64,000 bases of DNA from Agrobacterium vitis (lineage in GTDB: Bacteria; Pseudomonadota; Alphaproteobacteria; Rhizobiales; Rhizobiaceae). This document shows, piece by piece, positions 1 to 9,840 of this stretch. Numbering within the stretch: the stretch's first letter is position 1; each line of letters starts with the position of its first letter. A program made the position numbers and the translations under genes. The notes under the pieces are model-generated. The model worked only from the letters and a program-made list of their open reading frames with translations, had not been told where the DNA came from and ran no database searches. Location of the stretch: the NCBI RefSeq assembly GCF_014926405.1, contig NZ_JACXXJ020000005.1, positions 749,001 to 813,000 on the forward strand, in the 5' to 3' direction.

Positions 1-334
1 GCACCTGCCGCCATGCGGCTCCCATGCAGAAGCGCTCGGCACCGGCATCCCTTGCTCGCTTTGCAAGCGCCAGCACGCTCTCCGGCTGCATGAGGCGATC
101 CTTTGTCAGCTTCACCTCCCGGTGATGGGCCGATTGCGGGCAATAGGCGCAGTCTTCCGGGCAACCGCCGGTCTTGATCGACAGCAGGCTTGCCTTCTGC
201 ACGGCATTCGGGTCGTGGTGGCGGCCATGGACAGCGTTGGCATGGCCGATCAATTCCAGAAGGGGCAGATTGTGAAGGGTGACGATCTCTTCCACGCTCC
301 AGTCATGGCGAATTTCGCTCGCCGCCCCACTCAT
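1..334 (-). CDS. bioB: Biotin synthase BioB, N-terminal part (runs off the window)
   Basis: The last step of biotin synthesis: a radical-SAM enzyme that inserts sulfur into dethiobiotin. About 111 N-terminal residues are visible. They carry the radical-SAM cluster motif C-PED-C-AY-C (CxxxCxxC) in the context [20 protein letters not shown], which is diagnostic of BioB. The start ATG at 334-332 overlaps the bioY stop by 4 bases (ATGA), with a GGAGACGGAG ribosome site just upstream inside bioY, so the two genes are one translationally coupled operon. The C-terminus lies beyond base 1. Confidence 0.96.
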   Translation of the reverse strand, partial: MSGAASEIRHDWSVEEIVTLHNLPLLELIGHANAVHGRHHDPNAVQKASLLSIKTGGCPEDCAYCPQSAHHREVKLTKDRLMQPESVLALAKRARDAGAERFCMGAAWRQV

Positions 335-909
335 TGCTCCGTCTCCTGCTGGCGTTTTGCCTTTGGTGGCCACTGGCTGGCGATCAGCGCCGCAAGCACA
401 CATTTCACCACGTCGCCGCCCAGAAAGGGCAGGAGGCCAACGGTCAGCAGTGTTGCGGCAGGAACGAAGAAGACAAGCCATGCGAGACCTGCCGCATAGA
501 CCAATGCCAGACCAGCAAAACTGGCAACAAGGTGCATCGCCAGCCCGCGTCCATGGCCGATCAAACCGGTTAGCCACGCCGCAAGCCAGTATCCGGCAAG
601 ATAGCCACCGGTTGGCCCCATCATATAGGCAAGGCCGATGCCGCGTTCCGGAGAGCCGGAAAACACGGGCGCACCAACAGCACCGACGGCCAGGTAGGTG
701 GTGAAGATGGTCAGCGACATCTGCGGCCCAAGCATCAGCGCGAACGCCATCACCGCAAAGGTATGCAGTGTCATTGGGACCGGCCAGAAGGGGATTTGCA
801 CTTTGGCAGCCAAGGTCATCAGCAGCACACCGGCTGACACAACTATTATTTTATCGATAAAAATTGAAAATTTATTCTTATTGGTTCGAGAAAGAAGAGA
901 AATGTCCAT
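331..909 (-). CDS. bioY: Biotin transporter BioY (ECF S component)
   Basis: 192-residue membrane protein, the substrate-binding S component of an energy-coupling-factor biotin transporter. It has about six hydrophobic segments and the BioY signature [12 protein letters not shown] (residues 39-50) plus the [12 protein letters not shown] segment. No bioM/bioN are next to it in the window; solitary BioY proteins are common. It is first in a bioY-bioB operon (ATGA overlap). Two perfect BioR boxes, one upstream and one inside codons 17-20, point to repression by BioR. The start at 909 places the signature at the usual distance from the N-terminus. Confidence 0.93.
   Translation of the reverse strand: MDISLLSRTNKNKFSIFIDKIIVVSAGVLLMTLAAKVQIPFWPVPMTLHTFAVMAFALMLGPQMSLTIFTTYLAVGAVGAPVFSGSPERGIGLAYMMGPTGGYLAGYWLAAWLTGLIGHGRGLAMHLVASFAGLALVYAAGLAWLVFFVPAATLLTVGLLPFLGGDVVKCVLAALIASQWPPKAKRQQETEQ
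851..860. promoter_or_regulatory. BioR box inside bioY coding region
   Basis: TTATCGATAA, a perfect palindrome that matches the alphaproteobacterial BioR consensus TTATMKATAA. It lies within bioY codons 17-20, downstream of the start codon. Confidence 0.75.
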
Positions 910-941
910 GTCGTCTCCAATTTTTTGTCTATTTTAAAAAA

Positions 942-951
942 TTATCGATAA
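942..951. promoter_or_regulatory. BioR box upstream of bioY
   Basis: A second TTATCGATAA, 33 bases upstream of the bioY start and 91 bases from the internal box. It is in the normal operator position. BioR is a GntR-family repressor of biotin synthesis and uptake in rhizobia; its gene is not in the window. Confidence 0.85.
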
Positions 952-1212
952 AATATCGGGCGTGGGCTTAATGTCAATCCCGACACTCGCTCATCCGGAG
1001 CCGTTGTCTCTTTTTGAGGCCCGGTGATTTCCCTCATTGTCGACTGGGATGTGCCCTTATGATGGGCGAAAGGCCGGAAAGGGATTGGAGACGCTGGAGC
1101 TTGGAAGGCGCAAAGGGGGAAGCGCATGTGAATAGCGGGTACATTCCATGAAAGCCGTGGCGCTTGTCTTTCATACCTCCTATATAACCAGATCATTCCT
1201 CAAGGTTGCCCA
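952..1212. other. Intergenic region between bioY and dnaG
   Basis: Divergent spacer. It must hold the dnaG promoter. I saw CTTGTC (1163) and CTATAT (1180), but their 11-base spacing does not make a normal promoter. No gene seen. Confidence 0.4.
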
Positions 1213-3237
1213 ATGCGCTTTTCAAACGACTTTCTCGACGAGATCCGCGACCGCGTGCCGATTTCGGCCGTGATTGGCGCGCGTGTGCCGTGGGATCGCA
1301 AGAAAACCAACGTGTCGCGCGGCGATTACTGGGCCTGCTGCCCGTTTCACGGCGAAAAAAGCCCGAGCTTTCACTGTGAGGATCGCAAGGGCCGTTACCA
1401 TTGCTTCGGCTGCGGGGTGTCCGGCGATCATTTTCGCTTTCTGACCGATCTGGAAGGCTTGAGCTTTCCAGAGGCGGTCGAGCGGATTGCCGACATGGCC
1501 GGTATCGCCATGCCCAAGGTGGATGTGCGCGACATAGAGCGTGAGCGCGAGCGCACCAGCCTTCAGGACGTCATGGAAATGGCCACGCTGTTTTTCCAGG
1601 ACCAGCTGCAAGCAGCCCAGGGCGCCAAGGCCCGGGCCTACCTGCGGGAGCGCGGGCTTTCGGGCCGCACCATCGAGACCTTCCGGCTGGGCTATGCGCC
1701 GGAAAGCCGCAACGCGCTGAAGGAACATCTGGCTGGCAAAGGCGTGCCGAAGGAGCAGATCGAGGCTTGTGGGCTGGTGGTGCATGGGCCGGATATTCCG
1801 GTCTCCTATGACCGTTTCCGCGACCGGATCATGTTTCCGATTCTGTCTTCCCGCGACAAGGTGATTGCCTTTGGCGGTCGGGCGATGTCGCCGGATGCGC
1901 CAGCCAAATATCTCAATTCCAACGAGACGGAACTGTTTCACAAGGGCAATGTCCTCTATAATTTCTCCCGCGCCAGGCGGACGCTTCAGGGTGCCGATGG
2001 GGCAGAGACGATCATTGCCGTCGAAGGCTATATGGATGTGATCGCGCTTTATCAGGCGGGCGTCGAAAATGCCGTTGCGCCACTCGGCACGGCGCTGACC
2101 GAAAACCAGCTGGAGCTGATGTGGAAAATGACGCCGCAGCCGGTCCTGTGTTTCGATGGCGACGGTGCCGGGCAACGCGCAGCGTTTCGCGCCGTCGATC
2201 TCGCCCTGCCGCATCTGAAGCCCGGCAAGAGCGTCCGCTTTGCCATGCTTCCGGATGGCAAGGACCCTGACGATCTGGTCAAGCAGGATGGTCGCGCGCC
2301 TTTTGACCGGGTATTGGCCGAGGCCCGCTCGCTGGATGAGATGGTCTGGGTACGCGAAACAGGCCAAGGCCGGTTCGATACGCCAGAGCAGCGTGCCGAG
2401 TTGGAGGCGCGGTTAAAGCAGATCGTCAATATCATTGCCGATGAGAATGTGCGCCGCCACTATCAGCAGAATGTCCGTGACCGGCTCTATGGGTTCTTCC
2501 AGGGGCAGGGGACGGCTCGCGCCGGGCGCGGCAATTTCGAGCGGGGTGGTGGTGGCTTTGCCGGCAACCGGCCCGGCGCTGGCCGTTTTCAAAACGGGGC
2601 GGGCGGTCGCGGCGCGCCGGGTGGCCAGCGTCCCGGCAGTACGGTGGCCTCCGACCGGCTGACGCGGTCGGGCATGGTCAGCCGCAGCCATGACCAGCCA
2701 AGCCTACGCGAAAGCGTGCTGGCGCTTACCATCGTCAATCATCCGCAATTGTTGCAGGAGGATTATGACGAGATTTCCTGCATCGATTTCGACAGTCGCG
2801 ATCTGCAAAGGCTTTGGCCTGCGGTGCTGACGGCGGTTGCGCAAACCGGGGCGCAGCTAACCCGCGAAGATCTGTCCGAACGGCTGACGGCAAGTGGTTT
2901 CGATACGCTGTTGAAGGCATTGGACCAGCAGATCCGCAATGCCAGGCTGTGGACGGCAACCACGGTGGCGGCGCTGGAAGATGCCCGCGAGGGCTATACC
3001 CAGGCACTGTCCCTGCATAAGCGCGCCAAGGCGCTGCGCCGCCAGCGCATCGAGTTGGAACGCGAGATTGCCGAGGCGACCGAAGCCGATGACGCCGGGC
3101 GGATTGATGGGCTGATGTCGGTTTTGCAGGAAGTGCAGCTGGAAATCGTTCGGATGGAGAACCAGGAAGCGATCATCGATGGCTTTGGCGTGATGTCGGG
3201 CCGCGTCAAGGGACCGGCTTATGGTCACAATTCATAA
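1213..3237 (+). CDS. dnaG: DNA primase DnaG
   Basis: Makes RNA primers for replication at the fork. 674 residues, normal length. Domains in order: CHC2 zinc finger (C43-x2-H46 and C64-x2-C67), RNA-polymerase/Toprim core with VEGYMDV at about 268-274 and DGDGAGQRA at about 314, a Gly/Arg-rich linker at about 437-478, and a C-terminal helicase-binding domain. The linker is unusually glycine-rich but within what rhizobial primases show. The start ATG gives MRFSNDFLDEIRDRVPIS, the normal N-terminus. It lies upstream of rpoD, the classical macromolecular-synthesis order. Confidence 0.98.
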   Translation: MRFSNDFLDEIRDRVPISAVIGARVPWDRKKTNVSRGDYWACCPFHGEKSPSFHCEDRKGRYHCFGCGVSGDHFRFLTDLEGLSFPEAVERIADMAGIAMPKVDVRDIERERERTSLQDVMEMATLFFQDQLQAAQGAKARAYLRERGLSGRTIETFRLGYAPESRNALKEHLAGKGVPKEQIEACGLVVHGPDIPVSYDRFRDRIMFPILSSRDKVIAFGGRAMSPDAPAKYLNSNETELFHKGNVLYNFSRARRTLQGADGAETIIAVEGYMDVIALYQAGVENAVAPLGTALTENQLELMWKMTPQPVLCFDGDGAGQRAAFRAVDLALPHLKPGKSVRFAMLPDGKDPDDLVKQDGRAPFDRVLAEARSLDEMVWVRETGQGRFDTPEQRAELEARLKQIVNIIADENVRRHYQQNVRDRLYGFFQGQGTARAGRGNFERGGGGFAGNRPGAGRFQNGAGGRGAPGGQRPGSTVASDRLTRSGMVSRSHDQPSLRESVLALTIVNHPQLLQEDYDEISCIDFDSRDLQRLWPAVLTAVAQTGAQLTREDLSERLTASGFDTLLKALDQQIRNARLWTATTVAALEDAREGYTQALSLHKRAKALRRQRIELEREIAEATEADDAGRIDGLMSVLQEVQLEIVRMENQEAIIDGFGVMSGRVKGPAYGHNS

Positions 3238-3923
3238 CGGTTTTGCAAGCTTTGTTATGGCAGATACCAACCGCGCCCCTTGTATCGGCGGCGTGAGTGC
3301 CTAGATTTCAGTTCAAACCGGGTGAAGTTCCTGAGATCGAGGCCGTGCCTGTCCCGAAAGGATGTTCCCAAAGGACAGGTTAATGACGTGACGATTGAAT
3401 GGCTCCCTGCCGCTTGAGGCGCGTGTGGAGGCGTTTGGATAAGGAGCGTAGAGCGAGATGAATGGTTTTTTCGCGATATCAACAGGCACAATCGCTTTAA
3501 AAGGCTTGACGTATCGATAAATTGTGGGAATCACGGTCAAACGAAAAAACAAGGTGACGCAGGTTGCGCCGGGTCTATGCTGGCGGGCTTCGTCGCCTGT
3601 TTGTGTAGTTATACCGCAATCGACGGGAACCGTGGTGGTCAACCGGGAATTAGACATTGCTTGGTCAACGTGCCATTTCCTTCAGGAAAGCACCAAGGCT
3701 GACGGAATGTTTCGCATCTAAGGCATGGTTTTTCTTCGGCCTCATCTGGTTTGAGAAGTTGTGCTGCACATTTAAGGTTTTACAGCGTGTTTCGTGCGTA
3801 TGGTCCGCGCATGGCGCTGTAGGTCATAACCAGTGATTCGTAGTGGTCGGTGCAAGGCTATGCCCCATCTGGCGCGTGACAGCACTGCGGAAAATTGAAG
3901 CGTCAGGGAAAGCGACGAGATAC
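3238..3923. other. 686-bp dnaG-rpoD intergenic region
   Basis: No convincing gene. Short frames on both strands have no ribosome site or family resemblance. It must contain the rpoD promoter(s). A TTGACG at 3507 is followed by GTATCGATAA, but no paired -10 is obvious. Confidence 0.5.
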
Positions 3924-5969
<2,046 letters not shown>

Positions 5970-5994
5970 GTTTAATGAAGAGACAAGAGTAGAA

Positions 5995-6019
5995 AACCCG
6001 GCGGAAACGCCGGGTTTTT
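5995..6019 (+). terminator. rpoD intrinsic terminator
   Basis: AACCCGGCG-GAAA-CGCCGGGTT, a 9-bp stem with a GNRA-type tetraloop, running into a T stretch. It sits 25 bases after the rpoD stop. Confidence 0.93.
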
Positions 6020-6060
6020 GCGTTTAAGGGTGGGGAAGGATGATTGCTGATGGAGCGGGG

Positions 6061-6110
6061 TTTACCCCCCTCTGTCCTGCCGGACATCTCCCCCTCAAGG
6101 GGGGAGGTCG
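6061..6110 (-). repeat. Extragenic palindromic repeat, copy 1 (inverted)
   Basis: Contains CATCTCCCCCTCAAGGGGGG and the reverse complement of the AGAGGGGGTAA segment found in the two copies at 6191 and 6458. Opposite orientation to those copies. Confidence 0.7.
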
Positions 6111-6190
6111 ACGTGGAGCAGGCCTCTCATGCGCATGACAATCGATTCTATTTCGCAATAGGCTTGATGGGGAAACGGGTATGCACCACC

Positions 6191-6300
6191 ATCCGATCTC
6201 CCCCCTTGAGGGGGAGATGCCTGGCAAGGCAGAGGGGGTAAGCGGCATATTAAAACGTTTGCTCCGTGTCCTGTGGTTCAATCTGAACCTGACAAAGTCT
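6191..6300 (+). repeat. Extragenic palindromic repeat, copy 2
   Basis: Starts ATCCGATCTCCCCCCTTGAG, then GGGGGAGATGCCTGGCAAGG, and extends through GCGGCATATTAAAACG into a region ending TTCAATCTGAACCTG. Nearly identical over about 100 bases to the copy at 6458. No protein coding. Confidence 0.75.
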
Positions 6301-6304
6301 AGCG

Positions 6305-6347
6305 AAGAGACAAGAGTTGAAAACCCGGCGGAAATGCCGGTTTTTTG
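6305..6347 (+). repeat. Degenerate second copy of the rpoD terminator region
   Basis: GAAGAGACAAGAGTTGAAAA followed by CCCGGCGGAAATGCCGGTTTTTT. This repeats almost exactly the sequence at 5977-6019, with one base of the loop and one of the stem changed. It can still fold (CCGGC/GCCGG plus T-run) and could act as a back-up terminator. Confidence 0.75.
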
Positions 6348-6457
6348 TGGCCAGAATTATCAGTGTCTCTTCTCCCGGATTAGGACTTTCGCGTCACATT
6401 ATCACTGCCAACGCATCGGCAATCACGCTCTATCGGGAACCATAAGAGGCTATGCCT

Positions 6458-6568
6458 ATCCGATCTCCCCCCCTTGAGGGGGAGATGCCTGGCAAGGCAG
6501 AGGGGGGTAAGCGGCATATCAAAACGTCTGCATCGTATCTGTCGTTCAATATGAACCTGCAAACTCTC
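6458..6568 (+). repeat. Extragenic palindromic repeat, copy 3
   Basis: Same orientation as copy 2 and highly similar to it, including the tail TTCAATATGAACCTG. The copies flank the duplicated terminator, so this gene-free kilobase grew by local duplication. Confidence 0.75.
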
Positions 6569-6580
6569 GCTGCCGAGTGC

Positions 6581-6748
6581 TCACGTATCGCGGACGGATA
6601 GGGCGGCAATGGTAGACGGAATGCTGGCGGCAGACGAGGTGGCCACAGTGGGTTTTGCAATGGGCGGCGCGGGGTTCGCGGCAATCAAATATCCCGTCCG
6701 GGAGGGGGCTGGTGGGATGCTGGCTGCTATGGCGGATGCAGATGTCAT
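6581..6748 (-). CDS. Possible small 55-residue Ala/Ser/Pro-rich ORF
   Basis: Begins MTSASAIAASIPPAPS with a good AGGAG six bases before the ATG. The product is low-complexity (Ala, Ser, Pro), has no family I recognise and no neighbour in an operon. The ribosome site is the only real support. It could be a chance frame. Confidence 0.22.
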   Translation of the reverse strand: MTSASAIAASIPPAPSRTGYLIAANPAPPIAKPTVATSSAASIPSTIAALSVRDT

Positions 6749-7100
6749 TTTGTTCTCCTGACCGGCCTTTTCCGTATCATGTGGCATCGTCCGGTTGACA
6801 GCGAGGCCGTCATCGCCCCGCCAGAATAACCGGGCTTGCCCGGCGCACGACAATTTCCTGTACATCCGTAAGTAAATTCTAATTTTAAAAAGGATAATTT
6901 TATCGATTGTGCATAATGCAGCGCAAAAATTGCTGCTATGGCGAAATTCTCGCTCTCCTTGTGTGATTTCTCAAAAAAGCGTGCCGCAAGCCCGCGCGGT
7001 AAGGGGCTGATCTTGCTGCATCAACGCCCTCGTCCCTGCCCAATAAAATCCCATCTGCCCCACTTCCAATCCCCACCCTTTATGCGCTAAACATTGGGTG
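6749..7100. other. Intergenic region, no gene seen
   Basis: Includes an AT-rich block (about 6870-6960). The sequence just before the first hairpin of the structured element at 7101 could hold its promoter, but no clear -35/-10 pair is visible. Confidence 0.4.
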
Positions 7101-7361
7101 AGATCGGTTGTAACGCGCCGATCTTGGGGCGTGGAAACCCCTTACACAACGGCCTGTGTCGGTCGTTATAAAGACACCCCTCAGCCATAGGTTTGTGGCT
7201 GAGGCGGTGAACTGTATCTATACGGTTCGCTCTCTACCATTCTCTATGGTCGGGGAGGCCTCGGCGTATGTCCAGAGCTTCGGCTTAAAGGTCGGGGCGG
7301 TCGTCTTGTGTACGGCTTTCCAACTCCCCGATCACCAGAGGGCAAGACCCTCCGGTGATCG
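7101..7361 (+). ncRNA. Candidate structured RNA: seven consecutive hairpins upstream of a small membrane-protein gene
   Basis: Hairpins read directly from the sequence: AGATCGG/CCGATCT (7101/7118); GGGG/CCCC (7126/7138); ACACA/TGTGT (7144/7155); CCTCAGCCA/TGGCTGAGG (7179/7196); GAACTGTA/TACGGTTC with a 4-base loop (7209/7221); ACCAT/ATGGT (7236/7246); and CGATCACC/GGTGATCG enclosing GAGGG/CCCTC (7329-7361). The series ends 27 bases before the start of the next gene, so it may be a cis-acting leader or a processed RNA. A frame through it (7156-7470) recalls the ash-type frames that overlap phage C4 antisense RNAs. That link is only a suspicion. Family not recognised. Confidence 0.5.
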
Positions 7362-7388
7362 CTCGTGTTGTTCACAGGGAGCGCCTCA

Positions 7389-7706
7389 ATGGAGACTTAC
7401 GATATCTGGGCTGACCTTCTCGCTACCTTCCGCGCCTCACCGGATGCGATCAAGGCCCTCTGGCTGCTGATCCCGCCGGGCATGTTTCTGGCCGTCCTGG
7501 CACTGCTGCTCCGCTACCGCCTGCGACGCAGAGAAACAGACAAAAACACCGAACTGACCTACACCGTCATCCGCCAGGACGACCAGACCGTGCAAATCTA
7601 CAGCCACGGCCCCGGCAACCCCCACACCGACCCAATTTTCCTACCCGTAACAAGAGCCGACAGCGGCAAATTGCTGGAATACTGGGAGCGGTCCGAGCAT
7701 TCTTAG
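7389..7706 (+). CDS. Small single-pass membrane protein, hypothetical
   Basis: 105 residues, starting METYDIWADLLATF, with an AGGGAG ribosome site 7-8 bases before the ATG. One hydrophobic segment (about residues 22-42, LWLLIPPGMFLAVLALLL) is followed by an Arg-rich stretch (RYRLRRRE), so the C-terminal two thirds should be cytoplasmic. The tail looks like a small soluble domain (TYTVIRQDDQTVQIYS). No function recognised. It follows the seven-hairpin element directly, so it is the likely target if that element is a regulatory leader. Confidence 0.7.
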   Translation: METYDIWADLLATFRASPDAIKALWLLIPPGMFLAVLALLLRYRLRRRETDKNTELTYTVIRQDDQTVQIYSHGPGNPHTDPIFLPVTRADSGKLLEYWERSEHS

Positions 7707-7856
7707 TGGTGCAGTGTGGTTGGTTCCGGGGCGAAACCACCGTTGCATTTGCTTTATGGTGGAAAACGGAGAGCGAATGATGGTTGGAGCAACTTTGCCT
7801 TGTTGGTTAGGGCTCGGTTGTGCATGTTGATGTCGGGGCTAAGGGCAGGGGTGTTT

Positions 7857-9617
7857 ATGGCAGATCAGGTGCCGACGATTGATGAGATTGATAATGTGGA
7901 TAAGCTTGACGCGTATCTGAGGGGAAGGCCTGTCGAAGAGGCGCAAGTAATTGCGTTTCGAGCGGCATTGCGAGTTATGCCTTTGCTTTCCTCAAGCCTG
8001 AACTCCAAGCGAGATGTAAAAAATAAAATTACTAATGAAGCGATTATGCGAGTTTTCCGTGCAAGCGTCGTGTCATGGATTTCGGTTGCTTTTGCAAATA
8101 CAGAAATAAATGCCTCTCCTGCTGCACTTGAAGTTAAAAGTGCCAAGCCTTTAAATTATGCTAAAGCTATGGCTGGCATTAGCAGAAGAGGATTAGTTAA
8201 GATATCCACCAGATCAGCAGCGATGGCTGCTTTTGCCGGCAACAAAAAATCAGCTATAAGGTTAACCTGCCGTTCGGTTTCTATGGCGGAAAGAGCTATT
8301 AGCTCTACTGGTATCAACTCTGAAACTATCTGGCATGCTGTTCGATACGATCTTACTGGTATGATAAATAGCGCTGTTCGGAGTACTTTTTATTCAGCGT
8401 TGTGGTTGGATGTCGCAACATTATATCAATTTGATATATTGGAAACTGAATTTAAGGATTATCTTTTCGAAACTGGTGATGACTGGTTTTATGTTATCTG
8501 GAGTTGGTACTCATCTTTTCGATTAGGAGTGCTGCCTTACTCACATTTGGAACATAGGCTTGAGACTGTTATAAGTCAGGTTGCTAAAGAATTAGATGAT
8601 TTCTGGGAGCGCGATCCTGATGCGGTGATGCTGGATATCTCTGGAAAACTGCATTTCACAGAATTACAACCAAAAAACATTGACTGTACCGCAATCGAAC
8701 AAATCGCGGACCAGCTTGTCCAAACTCCGGCGGACTTTCGGTTTTCCAGTCATGACAATCAGCCAATTGATGCGGTGCCGTTCAAGGATGCAGCAAGCAA
8801 TAGGGCGTTTGCCGAAACAACACTTATTGATGCCGTCGAGAAGGCGCAGGAGTTCCGTGAAGGACTGGAGAAGGCGAATGCTGACCCGAGTGTAAAGCGG
8901 TCGGTTGATCGTTTGCTTGCCGTGTTGCCTCCGCACCTTGACGCTCTCAATCCTGCACTTATGCGTTCTAAAACGCGCAGTTTGGAGGCGAGTGCTCTTG
9001 CCTATGCCTCGGCAGGAGCGGAAGCTGAGTTGTTTCCTAATGCGGTGGCCGAGCTGCTTGACTTGGTTGGTACCCTCAAAGACCTGCAAGGCTGTTTTCC
9101 GCAGATTGCCGAGGTGGAACGCAATACGGTTGCGATTGAAATCGCTGGTCGTGAACAGGAAGTTGAAACCGCCCTGTCTGCCATTACGGCATCCGCTAGG
9201 GCGTTGAGCGCGAATTATCCAGGCATTATCACGGCATCAGCGGTGGAGGCAGTCGCAATATTGGATGACGATATTGCTGATGCATCAAATCAGAAGGTCA
9301 AACGTAATCTTCTTGCTGGGTCAGCGCTTATCAAGCACAATTATCTGAGCGCGGTCTATCGAAGAGTCCTGTCTCCGATTGGCGTTGAAGCGGTGAGAGT
9401 TGGAAAATTATATTATAAAAATACTGTAGACGGCTCCGTCGTCGGTGTGAAAACAGCCGCTGAAAAAGCTTTTCCGGCTTTCGTGGCTTACCAAATAGGC
9501 GGGACGCTTGCTGCGGCCGCTGTTTTTCTTCCAGATCTTTTTAAAATCTTGAAGCAGGCCAATGAATTTGCAGAGGATTTGGCGAAAGACAATGAAAATG
9601 AGCCAAACGCACAGTGA
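7857..9617 (+). CDS. Unrecognised 586-residue protein, accessory
   Basis: Starts MADQVPTIDEIDNVDKLDAY. The frame is open upstream to 7716, but this ATG has an AGGG-type site and a plausible N-terminus. The first 300 residues are encoded by visibly AT-richer DNA than the flanks, suggesting acquisition. The middle (about 340-520) is Ala/Glu/Leu-rich and probably helical, perhaps coiled. Near the C-terminus FPAFVAYQIGGTLAAAAVFL could be a membrane segment. I recognise no domain or catalytic motif. It stands alone. Confidence 0.75.
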   Translation: MADQVPTIDEIDNVDKLDAYLRGRPVEEAQVIAFRAALRVMPLLSSSLNSKRDVKNKITNEAIMRVFRASVVSWISVAFANTEINASPAALEVKSAKPLNYAKAMAGISRRGLVKISTRSAAMAAFAGNKKSAIRLTCRSVSMAERAISSTGINSETIWHAVRYDLTGMINSAVRSTFYSALWLDVATLYQFDILETEFKDYLFETGDDWFYVIWSWYSSFRLGVLPYSHLEHRLETVISQVAKELDDFWERDPDAVMLDISGKLHFTELQPKNIDCTAIEQIADQLVQTPADFRFSSHDNQPIDAVPFKDAASNRAFAETTLIDAVEKAQEFREGLEKANADPSVKRSVDRLLAVLPPHLDALNPALMRSKTRSLEASALAYASAGAEAELFPNAVAELLDLVGTLKDLQGCFPQIAEVERNTVAIEIAGREQEVETALSAITASARALSANYPGIITASAVEAVAILDDDIADASNQKVKRNLLAGSALIKHNYLSAVYRRVLSPIGVEAVRVGKLYYKNTVDGSVVGVKTAAEKAFPAFVAYQIGGTLAAAAVFLPDLFKILKQANEFAEDLAKDNENEPNAQ

Positions 9618-9840
9618 TCTTCCGACGCCGCTTCTTGATGTGGAAGTGGGTGAATGCCGAACATTCCACCACCTCCAGGGCTTGCTCAAAGACAAAACCA
9701 ACGGTCGCGCTCTCTCTATCGAAGAGATCAACGAAGCCATCATTGACGGTTGCCTCGCGGCCAATCACCCCAATCTCCCCCGCACCACCCGCATAAACAC
9801 CCTCGCCCCAACCTCAATCAACGCATCTGGAAAGTCATAA
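9592..9840 (+). CDS. Short hypothetical ORF overlapping both neighbours
   Basis: 82 residues. It overlaps the end of the preceding gene (to 9617) and the 3' end of the convergent amidohydrolase gene by 76 bases. The segment RALSIEEINEAIIDGCLAAN resembles the acidic tail of AbrB-type antitoxins, but the swapped-hairpin DNA-binding domain is missing. The last 25 residues are antisense to the neighbour. It may be the remnant of a longer gene cut by the junction, or a real small gene translated after its neighbour. Confidence 0.4.
   Translation: MKMSQTHSDLPTPLLDVEVGECRTFHHLQGLLKDKTNGRALSIEEINEAIIDGCLAANHPNLPRTTRINTLAPTSINASGKS

Noticed and set aside
1163..1185. CTTGTC…CTATAT as a dnaG promoter
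   Set aside because: Spacing is 11 bases instead of about 17.
1222..2367. Long minus-strand ORF (381 codons) opposite dnaG
   Set aside because: Shadow frame of a high-GC core gene; no ribosome site and no family character, while the plus strand is certainly dnaG.
3511..3520. GTATCGATAA upstream of rpoD resembling a BioR box
   Set aside because: One mismatch at the first position, not palindromic, no biotin gene downstream; expected by chance.
7156..7470. 104-codon plus-strand ORF across the hairpin region
   Set aside because: No ribosome site, overlaps the better-supported gene at 7389, and the composition follows the hairpins; kept only as a hint toward C4/ash-type elements.
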